The translations under genes were made by a program, and so were the position numbers. Of a DNA stretch of 6,692 nt, positions 1 to 6,673 are shown in pieces. The notes beneath the pieces were generated by a model. The model made no database searches, had not been told where the DNA came from, and saw only the letters and a program-made list of their open reading frames with translations. Position 1 is the stretch's first letter. Every line of letters starts with the position of its first letter. Origin of the DNA: Gammaproteobacteria bacterium (GTDB lineage: Bacteria > Pseudomonadota > Gammaproteobacteria > Poriferisulfidales > Oxydemutatoraceae). The stretch lies in assembly GCA_007570905.1 (NCBI GenBank), contig RKSI01000167.1, positions 1 through 6,692 of the forward strand. The letters are read 5' to 3'.

Positions 1-115
1 CCCTTGCCCAGCGCGGTTTTCCTCCTTGCCGATACCTTTTCCGCCCGACACGCGCTACTATAACGGGTTCACCCGGCACGGAAGCCCACACGACGACCCA
101 TAGAGAACAAACAAA
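1..115. other. non-coding leader upstream of rseP
   Basis: No gene is recognisable here. The three plus frames give only short tails; the frame of rseP is closed by TAG at 101-103, and another frame is closed by TAA at 61-63. None of these tails resembles the C-terminus of Dxr (IspC) or CdsA, the usual upstream neighbours. The stretch holds a -10-like TATAAC at 59-64 with no convincing -35 at 16-18 bases. It overlaps by one base a 12-base dyad, CGGGTTCACCCG (64-75). Just before the start codon is a weak purine-rich AGAGAA (102-107). The natural reading is a promoter and leader region for the rseP transcript, but the promoter assignment is weak. Confidence 0.45.
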
Positions 116-1477
116 ATGTCATTTTTCCTCGGAGCCATCGGCTTTGTTATCGCCCTCGGCCTGCTGATTGCTTTTCACGAGTACGGCCACTATTGGGTGG
201 CGAAGAAGTGCGGCGTACGCATCCTGAAGTTTTCAGTCGGCTTCGGCAGGCCGCTGTACCGCAAGATTGCCGGCGACGACCGCACCGAATATGTCGTCGG
301 CATGCTGCCGCTCGGCGGCTATGTCAAGATGCTGGACGAACGCGAGAGCGAGGTCGCCGACGACGAGGCGCCGCGTTCGTTCAACCGCCAGCCGCTGGCG
401 GCGCGCGCGGCCATCGTCGCCGCAGGCCCGGCGGCGAACCTGCTGCTGGCGTTTGCGCTGTTTTTCATCATCGCCGTCGTCGGCTCATATGTCGTGCGCC
501 CGGTCATCGGCGAGGTGCTGCCCGGCAGCCCGGCGATGCAGGCGGGGCTGGTCGGCGACGACCAGTTGGTGTCGGTCGCCGGGCGCCCGGTGAACAGCTG
601 GAAGCAGGCGCTGATGACGATACTCGACGAGGCGCTCGACCAGGAAACCGGCGTCGCGCTTGAGGTGGTGCACCGGGGCGAACACCGGCGCGTGATTCTC
701 GGCTTGCCGCCGGGCGACGAGTTGCTGGATATTGATGTCTCGCTGCTGGAGCGCCTCGGCATCCGCCCGTGGGCGCCGAGTTTGCCGGCGGCGCTCGGCA
801 AGATGCGCTCGTCGGGGTCGGCGGCGCGCAGCGGCTTGCAGGAGGGCGACCGGGTTGTGACATTTGACGGCAGGGAAGTCGCCGACTGGGGCGCGTTGGT
901 CGCCGAAGTCCGCGCCCATCCGGGGCGCACCGTGACGGTGACGATAGAGCGCGGCGGCAGCACATTGTCGCTGCCGCTTGCGATTGACACGGTGACCGAG
1001 AACGGCGCCGAAATCGGCCAGGTCGGCGTCGCGCCGCAACTGCCGGAAGATGTGCTGCTGCGCTACCGCGACTTTGTCCGCTACGGTCCGCTGGAGGCGA
1101 TGTCGCAAGCGTTTTCCGAGACCGTGGCGATGTCGTGGATGACGCTGAAGTTCATCGCGCGAATGGTGATGGGCCAGGTCTCGTTCAACAACATCAGCGG
1201 CCCGCTGACCATCGCCGAGTTCGCCGGCACCTCGTTTCTGCTGGGCTTTGTCGCCTATCTCACCACCGTCGCCCTGCTCAGCGTCAGCATCGGCATCCTC
1301 AACCTGCTGCCGATACCGGTGCTGGACGGCGGCCACCTGCTGTATTACCTGATTGAGTGGGTCAAAGGTTCGCCGCTGTCGCAAAAGGCCGAGTTGCTCG
1401 GCCAGAAAATCGGCATCGCGGTGCTCGGACTGCTGATCATGGTGGCCCTCTACAACGACCTGAACCGTTTGTTCTGA
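116..1477 (+). CDS. rseP: RIP site-2 zinc metalloprotease RseP
   Basis: This is an inner-membrane intramembrane protease. In the sigma-E pathway it cuts the anti-sigma factor RseA after DegS has trimmed it, and it also clears remnant signal peptides. The 453 aa match the usual length (E. coli about 450). The HExxH zinc motif is H21-E22-Y-G-H25 in the first membrane helix (about 4-26), and the second zinc ligand motif is LDGGH with D404 near the third helix (about 373-400). A second membrane segment lies at about 97-125 and a final one at about 432-448. Two periplasmic PDZ domains lie at about 128-200 and 222-305, the usual tandem arrangement. The NNxSGP motif before helix 3 is present. An in-frame TAG at 101-103 leaves ATG 116 as the first start; its ribosome site is weak (AGAGAA, 102-107). 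It is the first gene of the cluster, 7 bases before bamA. No truncation or missing catalytic residue was seen. Confidence 0.97.
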   Translation: MSFFLGAIGFVIALGLLIAFHEYGHYWVAKKCGVRILKFSVGFGRPLYRKIAGDDRTEYVVGMLPLGGYVKMLDERESEVADDEAPRSFNRQPLAARAAIVAAGPAANLLLAFALFFIIAVVGSYVVRPVIGEVLPGSPAMQAGLVGDDQLVSVAGRPVNSWKQALMTILDEALDQETGVALEVVHRGEHRRVILGLPPGDELLDIDVSLLERLGIRPWAPSLPAALGKMRSSGSAARSGLQEGDRVVTFDGREVADWGALVAEVRAHPGRTVTVTIERGGSTLSLPLAIDTVTENGAEIGQVGVAPQLPEDVLLRYRDFVRYGPLEAMSQAFSETVAMSWMTLKFIARMVMGQVSFNNISGPLTIAEFAGTSFLLGFVAYLTTVALLSVSIGILNLLPIPVLDGGHLLYYLIEWVKGSPLSQKAELLGQKIGIAVLGLLIMVALYNDLNRLF

Positions 1478-1484
1478 CGGGCGC

Positions 1485-3848
1485 ATGGGTTGCCACCGGT
1501 TTCTGCGCCGCACCTTGATGGGCTTGATGGCCTGCGCGCTGCTCGCACCCGGCGCCGCCGCGGCGCAGGGGTTTGTCGTCGAGGACATCGAGATAGAAGG
1601 CCTCCGGCGCGTCAGCGCAGGCCAGGCGTTTTCCGGGCTGTCGGTGCAGGTCGGCGATTATTTCAACCCGGACGACGCGCCGGAGGTGATGGGCGAACTC
1701 TACCGCAGCGGCCTTTTCGAGGACATTGTGCTGCGCCACGACGGCGGCAAACTGATTTTCGTCGTGCAGGAAAGGCCGGGCATCGCCGCCATCGTCATTG
1801 AGGGCAACGAGATTATCCCGGACGACGCGCTGACCGAGGGCCTGCAGGAAATCAACATCGCCATCGGGCGCATCTACGACCGCGCGACTTTCGAGCGGCT
1901 GCGCGAGGAACTGAAACAGCAGTATTACGCAATCGGCAAATACGGCGTTCAGGTGCGGATGGGCGCGCTGGAGGCGCCGGACAACCAGGTCAATCTCGAG
2001 ATTGTCATCGACGAGGGCCGCACCGCCATCGTGCGCGATGTGCGCATCACCGGCAACCGGCGGGTCTCCGAAGAGGTCATCCGCGAGGATTTCGAGACCG
2101 GCGGCAAAAGTTGGTACGAATTCTGGAGCAGCAAGGACCAATACTCCAAGTTCAAACTTGAGGGCGACCTGGAGCGCATCAACAACACCTATCTCGACCG
2201 CGGTTTTCTTGATTTCAGGGTGGAGGAGACGCGCGTCACGCTGACGCCGGACAAGCGCAGCATTGATGTCCTCATCAAGGTCAGCGAGGGCCGGCGTTAC
2301 CGCATCCGCGATGTCAACCTGACCGGCATGGAGGTGCCCGACCGCGGCGCGCTGCAGAAGATGGTCGGCGGCATCAAGAACACGACTTTCTCGCGCAAGA
2401 CGACGCTGGCGCTGAGCGACGCCATCACCCGCCACCTGAAAGACCGCGGTTACGCCTTCGCCAGGGTCAATGTGATTCCCGAGACGCGGCCCGGCGATTC
2501 GACCGTGGACCTGGCGTTTTTCGTGTCGCCCGGCAAGCGCGCATATGTGCGGCGCATCGACATCCAGGGCAACGAGACCACCGACGACGAGGTCTTCCGG
2601 CGCGAGATGAGGCAGTTGGAGGGCGCCGCCTATTCGGCCCGCAATGTCGAGTTGTCGCGCCGCCGCCTGCAGCGCCTCCCATATGTGTCGGAGGTCACCA
2701 TCGAGGAGAAGCCGGTGGCGGAATCCGGCGACCTGCTGGACCTGGATTTCAGCGTCAGCGAGCGGCTGTCGGGCAACTTCAACATCGGCGCGGGATATTC
2801 CGACAGCGAGGGCGGCGTGCTGTCGGTGAGCCTCGCGCAGGACAACTTTCTCGGCAGCGGCAACCGCATCAACTTCGCCTTCAACAACAGCGACTCGAGT
2901 TCTCGCTACGCCGTCGGCTTTCTGGATCCGTATTACACGATAGACGGCATCAGCCGCGCCTGGAATCTAAGTTACCGCGAGGTGGACTACGGCTCCAACC
3001 GCCTCAATGTAACCGCCGCCGACACCGACGAACTGAACCTGTCGCTGAACTACGGCGTCCCGATTTCCGAGTCCGACACGCTCGGCTTCGGCCTCCGCTT
3101 CCAGGACATCCAGTTGTCGGTGCCGTGCAACAACAACCGCGCCGACACCGACCTGTGCCGCTTTGTGGACGACTTCATCGACGGCAGGCGCCAGGATGTC
3201 GGCGAGTACGACTATGTTCTTGAGTTCACCAACTACATACTCAGCACCAACCTGGTTTATGACACCCGCGACCGCTCGCTGTTCACGACCGAAGGCGCCC
3301 GCATTCGCGGCTCGGTGGACCTGTTCGGCCCCGGCGGCGGCCTCAGCTATGTCAAACTCAACTACTCGCACGGCCACTATTTCCCGCTCGGCGAGGCGCG
3401 CAATTTCATCTTTGCGCCGCGCGGTGTGTTATCGTACGCCAGCGCCTACGGCGACACCAGCGAGGTGCCGTTTTATGACAGATACTATGCGGGAGGCACC
3501 AGAAGTTTGCGCGGATACCAGAACAACTCGGTCGGGCCGAGAGACCCGGCGGACCCGGACGACGCCATCGGCGGCAATTTCAGGCTGCTCGGCAACTTCG
3601 ACCTGTTCTTTCCGAGCGCGGCCATTTACGACCCGTCGCGGCTGCGCATGAGTTTGTTCACCGACATCGGCGATGTCACCGAAGACATCGGCGACTTCTC
3701 GTTCGGCGACATGAAAGGCGCGTTCGGCCTGAATGTGCACTGGCTCACCGCGATAGGCGCGGTAACCTTCAACCTGGCGTCGCACTTCAACGATGAATCC
3801 GGCGACGACACCGAATCTTTCCAGTTTGACTTTGGAACCAACTTCTGA
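1485..3848 (+). CDS. bamA: outer membrane protein assembly factor BamA
   Basis: This is the Omp85-family core of the BAM complex, which folds beta-barrel proteins into the outer membrane. It has 787 aa (E. coli 810). A signal peptide has Arg5/8/9, a hydrophobic core and probable cleavage after A27 (AAA|QGF, just ahead of the GFVV start of mature BamA). Five POTRA domains lie at about 28-95, 96-175, 178-265, 269-345 and 350-425, then a beta-barrel to the end. The loop-6 motif is L675-R-G-Y678 (VRGF in E. coli), and the last residue is Phe, the usual OMP C-terminal signal. An in-frame TGA at 1461-1463 makes ATG 1485 the first start. It lacks a clear Shine-Dalgarno and sits 7 bases after rseP, suggesting translational coupling. 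Met12 and Met15 would remove the basic signal-peptide region. Unusual points are a shortened loop 6 and a C548/C558 pair in an earlier loop. No sigma-E type promoter was found just upstream. Confidence 0.98.
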   Translation: MGCHRFLRRTLMGLMACALLAPGAAAAQGFVVEDIEIEGLRRVSAGQAFSGLSVQVGDYFNPDDAPEVMGELYRSGLFEDIVLRHDGGKLIFVVQERPGIAAIVIEGNEIIPDDALTEGLQEINIAIGRIYDRATFERLREELKQQYYAIGKYGVQVRMGALEAPDNQVNLEIVIDEGRTAIVRDVRITGNRRVSEEVIREDFETGGKSWYEFWSSKDQYSKFKLEGDLERINNTYLDRGFLDFRVEETRVTLTPDKRSIDVLIKVSEGRRYRIRDVNLTGMEVPDRGALQKMVGGIKNTTFSRKTTLALSDAITRHLKDRGYAFARVNVIPETRPGDSTVDLAFFVSPGKRAYVRRIDIQGNETTDDEVFRREMRQLEGAAYSARNVELSRRRLQRLPYVSEVTIEEKPVAESGDLLDLDFSVSERLSGNFNIGAGYSDSEGGVLSVSLAQDNFLGSGNRINFAFNNSDSSSRYAVGFLDPYYTIDGISRAWNLSYREVDYGSNRLNVTAADTDELNLSLNYGVPISESDTLGFGLRFQDIQLSVPCNNNRADTDLCRFVDDFIDGRRQDVGEYDYVLEFTNYILSTNLVYDTRDRSLFTTEGARIRGSVDLFGPGGGLSYVKLNYSHGHYFPLGEARNFIFAPRGVLSYASAYGDTSEVPFYDRYYAGGTRSLRGYQNNSVGPRDPADPDDAIGGNFRLLGNFDLFFPSAAIYDPSRLRMSLFTDIGDVTEDIGDFSFGDMKGAFGLNVHWLTAIGAVTFNLASHFNDESGDDTESFQFDFGTNF

Positions 3849-3851
3849 CGC

Positions 3852-3857
3852 GGGAGG
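3852..3857 (+). promoter_or_regulatory. Shine-Dalgarno of skp
   Basis: GGGAGG lies 4 bases before ATG 3862. It decides the skp start against an in-frame ATG at 3793 inside the end of bamA, which would add 23 residues ahead of a clear signal peptide. The spacing is shorter than usual, but this is one of only two strong ribosome sites in the cluster. Confidence 0.75.
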
Positions 3858-3861
3858 CGGC

Positions 3862-4377
3862 ATGACAACCACATTGAGAATATTCCTGGCGGCGGGCTGC
3901 ATTGCGGCCGCGATATGGCAGGCGGCGGCGGCGCAGGCGGACAACATCGCCTTCATCAATGTCGCCCGCGTAATGCAGGAGGCGCCGCAGGCCGCCGCCG
4001 CGAGGGAGCGGCTGCAGGAGGAATTCTCCGGCAGAAACGACAAACTGCTTGAAGCGCAGGAGCAGATCGGGAAACTGGAGAAGCGGCTGCGCGATAGCGG
4101 CGCCAAAATGGAGCCGGCCAGGCGGCGGCGGCTGGAGCGCGAGATTGCGTCCAGAAAGCGCCGCCTGCGAACCCGAACCGAGGACTTCCAGAGCGAATTC
4201 TCCGACCGCAGGAACGAGGAACTGGCGGACATACAAAAGATGGTGTCAAAGGTCATCTCCGATGTCGCAAAGAAAAGGAAATTCGACCTCGTCATGTCCG
4301 AGCCGGTGCTTTACGCCAGCGACCGCATCGACATGACCGACACCATCATCGAGATGCTGGAGAAGCGCGCGCAGTGA
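3862..4377 (+). CDS. skp: periplasmic chaperone Skp (OmpH family)
   Basis: This periplasmic holdase binds unfolded outer-membrane proteins leaving the Sec channel and keeps them soluble until BAM inserts them. It has 171 aa as precursor (E. coli 161). The signal peptide is residues 1-26 with an AQA|DN cleavage site. The mature protein opens with the family's conserved IAFINV strand (29-34). A long, highly charged coiled-coil section rich in Glu, Arg and Lys follows (about 40-130), the tentacles of the Skp trimer. A C-terminal strand-helix segment resembles the OmpH end (FDLVMSEPVLYAS, then a helix). The start is set by GGGAGG at 3852-3857, 13 bases after the bamA stop. It lies between bamA and lpxD as in E. 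coli. Skp sequences diverge quickly, so the call rests on the signal peptide, coiled-coil pattern, conserved ends and synteny together. Cys13 sits within the signal peptide and should be lost on cleavage. Confidence 0.93.
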   Translation: MTTTLRIFLAAGCIAAAIWQAAAAQADNIAFINVARVMQEAPQAAAARERLQEEFSGRNDKLLEAQEQIGKLEKRLRDSGAKMEPARRRRLEREIASRKRRLRTRTEDFQSEFSDRRNEELADIQKMVSKVISDVAKKRKFDLVMSEPVLYASDRIDMTDTIIEMLEKRAQ

Positions 4378-4384
4378 CCTTGTG

Positions 4385-5434
4385 ATGACCGGCAAGAGTT
4401 ACACATTGCTTGAACTCGCCGAATACGCCGGCGCCAGGCTGTCGGGCGCGCCCGATTCCGAGATACGCGGCATCGGCAGCATCGCCGGCGCGCGCCCCGG
4501 CGACCTGACTTTTCTGGGCGACCCGAAGCACCGCCGCCTGCTGGACGCGACCCGCGCCAGCGCCATCGTGCTGAAAGAGGAAGACAGCGGCGCCTGCCGC
4601 CTGCCGGCGCTGATTTGCGACGACCCCTGGCTGGCGTTCGCCGCCATTTCGCGGCTGTTTCGCCGTGACGACGCGCCAGGCGGCGGCATCCACCCGTCCG
4701 CCGTCGTCGCCGCCGACGCCGTGGTCGGCGACGGCGCGAGCATCGGGGCGTGCAGCGTTGTCGGCGCCGGTTGCCGCATCGGTGGCGGCACGGCCATCGG
4801 CCCTAACTGCACGCTGATGGAGGACTGCCGCATCGGTGACAACTGCCGGCTGGAGGCGCAGGTCACGTTGCAAAGCGGCGTGCGCCTGGGCGACGGCGTC
4901 GTGATTCATCCGGGCGCGGTCATCGGCGCCGACGGCTTCGGCTATGCCAGGCGCGACGGCGGCTGGGTCAAGATTGAGCAGGTCGGCGGCGTTGAAATCG
5001 GCGACGATGTGGAAATCGGCGCCAACACGACGATAGACCGCGGCGCGCTCGACAACACCGTCATCGGCAACGGCGTCAAGATAGACAACCAGGTGCAAAT
5101 CGCGCACAACGTCCGCATCGGCGACGGCACCGCGATTGCCGGCTGCGTCGGCATCGCCGGCAGCGCCGTCATCGGCAGGCGCTGCATGATCGGCGGGCTT
5201 GCCGGCATTCAGGGGCATGTCGAGATTTGCGACGATGTCGTCATCTCGGCGATGACCAGCGTGATGAAGTCCATCACGAAACCGGGGCGCTACACATCTT
5301 GCATGCCGCAGCAGGACCACCGCGAGTGGCTGCGCAACGCGCTGCACTACCGGCGTCTCGGCGGCCTCGCGCAGCGCGTCAACGCCCTCGCCGGCAACGA
5401 AAACAAACGCGCGAAGGGGGCGAACGGGCGATGA
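4385..5434 (+). CDS. lpxD: UDP-3-O-(3-hydroxyacyl)glucosamine N-acyltransferase LpxD
   Basis: This is the third enzyme of lipid A synthesis. It moves a 3-hydroxyacyl chain from ACP to the 2-amino group of UDP-3-O-acyl-glucosamine in the cytoplasm and is active as a trimer. It has 349 aa from ATG 4385 (E. coli 341). The N-terminal uridine-binding domain (about 1-95) contains GDLTFLGDPKHRR (39-51). A left-handed beta-helix of hexapeptide repeats runs from about 99 to 318. The catalytic His is H241 in QIAHNV (E. coli H239), and a C-terminal helix follows. An abutting GTG at 4382 gives a GTG-ATG double start that would add one Met; neither has a clear Shine-Dalgarno, so coupling to skp (7-base gap) is likely. 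The end overlaps fabZ by 4 bases (ATGA). Asp46 and His49 occupy positions that are Asn and Tyr in well-studied homologues. The last 20 or so residues are polar and overlap the fabZ ribosome site. Confidence 0.96.
   Translation: MTGKSYTLLELAEYAGARLSGAPDSEIRGIGSIAGARPGDLTFLGDPKHRRLLDATRASAIVLKEEDSGACRLPALICDDPWLAFAAISRLFRRDDAPGGGIHPSAVVAADAVVGDGASIGACSVVGAGCRIGGGTAIGPNCTLMEDCRIGDNCRLEAQVTLQSGVRLGDGVVIHPGAVIGADGFGYARRDGGWVKIEQVGGVEIGDDVEIGANTTIDRGALDNTVIGNGVKIDNQVQIAHNVRIGDGTAIAGCVGIAGSAVIGRRCMIGGLAGIQGHVEICDDVVISAMTSVMKSITKPGRYTSCMPQQDHREWLRNALHYRRLGGLAQRVNALAGNENKRAKGANGR
5414..5420 (+). promoter_or_regulatory. Shine-Dalgarno of fabZ inside the lpxD 3' end
   Basis: AAGGGGG ends 10 bases before ATG 5431. 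It supports that start rather than the in-frame ATG far upstream at 5227, which lies inside lpxD. It allows fabZ to initiate independently even though its start overlaps the lpxD stop. Confidence 0.65.
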
Positions 5435-5862
5435 TATACAACCTGGAACAAATCATGGCGCTGATTCCGCACCGCTACCCGATGCTGCTGATTGACGGCG
5501 TGATTGAACTGGAGAAGGGCCGGCGCTTGCGCGCGGTGAAGAATGTCACCGCCAACGAGCCGTTCTTTCAGGGGCATTTTCCGGGCAAGCCGATTATGCC
5601 GGGCGTGCTGATTCTGGAGGCGATGGCGCAGGCGTCGTGCGTGCTGGCCGCCGGCGGCATGGCCGAATCAAACACAGGCGGCCTTTACCTGCTGACCGGC
5701 ATCAAGGACGCGAAGTTCAAGCGTCCGGTGGTGCCCGGCGACCAACTGCTGCTTGACGCGGTGTTTGAGCGCAGCAAGCGCAACTACGCCATTTTCAGCG
5801 CCACGGCATCGGTCGGCGACGAGGTCGCCGCCACCGCGACGCTGAGTTGCGTGCAGAAGTAG
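5431..5862 (+). CDS. fabZ: 3-hydroxyacyl-[acyl-carrier-protein] dehydratase FabZ
   Basis: FabZ removes water from (3R)-hydroxyacyl-ACP to give trans-2-enoyl-ACP in type II fatty acid synthesis. It uses the same 3-hydroxyacyl-ACP pool that LpxA and LpxD draw on, so its level helps balance phospholipid against lipid A. It has 143 aa in a single hot-dog fold. The active-site pair is His49 in GHFPGKP and Glu63 in LILEAMAQ, the same numbering as in Pseudomonas aeruginosa FabZ. The N-terminal IPHRYPMLLID motif (12-22) is typical. ATG 5431 overlaps the lpxD TGA as ATGA and is preceded by AAGGGGG (5414-5420). It ends in TAG, the only non-TGA stop in the cluster, and lpxA follows 9 bases later in the same reading frame. 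FabA was considered, but the length, the HRYPMLLID start and the lpxD/lpxA setting are FabZ. Confidence 0.97.
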   Translation: MIYNLEQIMALIPHRYPMLLIDGVIELEKGRRLRAVKNVTANEPFFQGHFPGKPIMPGVLILEAMAQASCVLAAGGMAESNTGGLYLLTGIKDAKFKRPVVPGDQLLLDAVFERSKRNYAIFSATASVGDEVAATATLSCVQK

Positions 5863-5871
5863 CCGGGCCGG

Positions 5872-6648
5872 ATGAGCGGCATCCACCCGACGGCGGTTGT
5901 TGACGCCGGCGCCGACCTTGCGGCGGATGTCGCCGTCGGCGCATACAGCGTCATCGGCGCCGGCGTGACCATCGGCGCCGGCACCTGCATTGACTCGCAT
6001 GTCGTCATCAAGGGGCCGACGACGATAGGGCGCGACAACCGCGTGTTTCAGTTCTGTTCGCTCGGCGAGCAGCCGCAGGACAGGAAATACGCCGGCGAAC
6101 CGACGCAACTGGTCATCGGCGACCGCAATGTCATCCGCGAGTTCTGCACGCTGAACCGCGGCACCGCCGCGGCGCTCGGCAAGACCGTCGTCGGCGACGA
6201 CAACCTGCTGATGGGATATGTGCACATCGCGCACGACTGCGTCGTCGGCGACCACACGACCTTCGCCAACGGCGCCTCGCTCGGCGGCCATGTCGAGGTT
6301 CACGACCACGCGACGCTCGGCGGCTTCAGCCTGGTGCACCAGTTCTGCCGCGTCGGGCGCCACGCTTTCAGCGGCAAGGCCAGCACCTTCACCAAGGATC
6401 TGACGCCGTACACGCTGGCCTCGGGCAACCCCGCCAAGACCCACGGCCTGAACAAGGTGGGGCTGCGCCGCGCCGGTTTTTCCGAAGACACGATACGCGC
6501 GCTGCACAACGCCTATCTCGATCTGGTGCGCACGCCCGGCGGCCTCCGCAGTTGCCTTGAAAAGCACCGCCGCGCCGCCGCCGGCCACCCGGAGGTGCAA
6601 ACCCTGATAGAATTCATTGAATCCAGCGTGCGCGGCGTCACCGGTTGA
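5872..6648 (+). CDS. lpxA: acyl-ACP--UDP-N-acetylglucosamine O-acyltransferase LpxA
   Basis: This is the first enzyme of lipid A synthesis. It transfers a 3-hydroxyacyl chain from ACP to the 3-OH of UDP-GlcNAc in the cytoplasm, as a trimer. It has 258 aa (E. coli 262, P. aeruginosa 258). The left-handed beta-helix of hexapeptide repeats starts at IHPTAVV (4-10) and runs to about 185, followed by a helical C-terminal domain. Catalytic and binding residues are in place with an offset of -4 from E. coli: H118 and H121 in VHIAHDC, H140 in GGHVEV, H156 in VHQFC. The acyl-chain ruler position (E. coli G173, P. aeruginosa M169) is Lys169. The fabZ TAG lies in frame 9 bases upstream, so ATG 5872 is the only plausible start; no clear Shine-Dalgarno is present. 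It ends in TGA with no terminator hairpin in the 44 bases that follow. Confidence 0.97.
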   Translation: MSGIHPTAVVDAGADLAADVAVGAYSVIGAGVTIGAGTCIDSHVVIKGPTTIGRDNRVFQFCSLGEQPQDRKYAGEPTQLVIGDRNVIREFCTLNRGTAAALGKTVVGDDNLLMGYVHIAHDCVVGDHTTFANGASLGGHVEVHDHATLGGFSLVHQFCRVGRHAFSGKASTFTKDLTPYTLASGNPAKTHGLNKVGLRRAGFSEDTIRALHNAYLDLVRTPGGLRSCLEKHRRAAAGHPEVQTLIEFIESSVRGVTG

Positions 6649-6673
6649 GCGCGCGCGCCGCGTGTGATACATT
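6645..6673 (+). promoter_or_regulatory. candidate sigma-70 promoter overlapping the lpxA stop
   Basis: TTGAGC (6645-6650) and TACATT (6668-6673) are separated by exactly 17 bases, each matching 4 of 6 consensus positions. The spacer is an alternating GC tract. It could drive the next transcript, whose start would fall near 6680. With only 4/6 matches on each side this may be chance. Confidence 0.3.

Noticed and set aside
21..27. CCTCCTT, a perfect Shine-Dalgarno on the minus strand, suggesting a divergent gene (with TATAGT on the minus strand at 62-57)
   Set aside because: No ATG, GTG or TTG follows within the bases left before the window edge, so no divergent coding start can be shown.
1440..1484. 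Sigma-E promoter for bamA inside the rseP end (TCTGA at 1473-1477)
   Set aside because: No GAACTT-like -35 lies at the required 16-17 bases upstream.
1437..2435. Minus-strand open frame of 332 codons across the rseP/bamA junction
   Set aside because: It lies antisense to two certain genes, has low-complexity Ala/Asp/Val/His-rich translation with no family resemblance, and is explained by GC-rich third codon positions removing antisense stops.
3793..3861. Upstream in-frame ATG giving a longer Skp
   Set aside because: The added 23 residues are coded inside bamA and would precede a clean signal peptide; ATG 3862 has GGGAGG just before it.
3886..3900. Lipobox-like LAAGC in the Skp signal peptide
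   Set aside because: The -3 residue is Ala rather than Leu, the hydrophobic stretch before Cys13 is too short, and a good signal peptidase I site (AQA) follows at residue 26.
4346..5347. Minus-strand open frame of 333 codons opposite lpxD
   Set aside because: The hexapeptide repeat code of lpxD produces a repetitive antisense reading rich in Ala, Asp and Val; there is no domain, start signal or gap in the sense gene to support it.
5227..5430. Upstream in-frame ATG giving a FabZ of 211 residues
   Set aside because: The extra 68 residues are an out-of-frame reading of lpxD and are unlike FabZ; ATG 5431 has a Shine-Dalgarno and the normal FabZ N-terminus.
4690..6400. Short GGC-GCC-rich near-repeats in lpxD and lpxA as a DNA repeat array
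   Set aside because: They follow the protein hexapeptide (beta-helix) periodicity and are degenerate at DNA level; there are no uniform repeats and spacers, so no CRISPR or tandem repeat.
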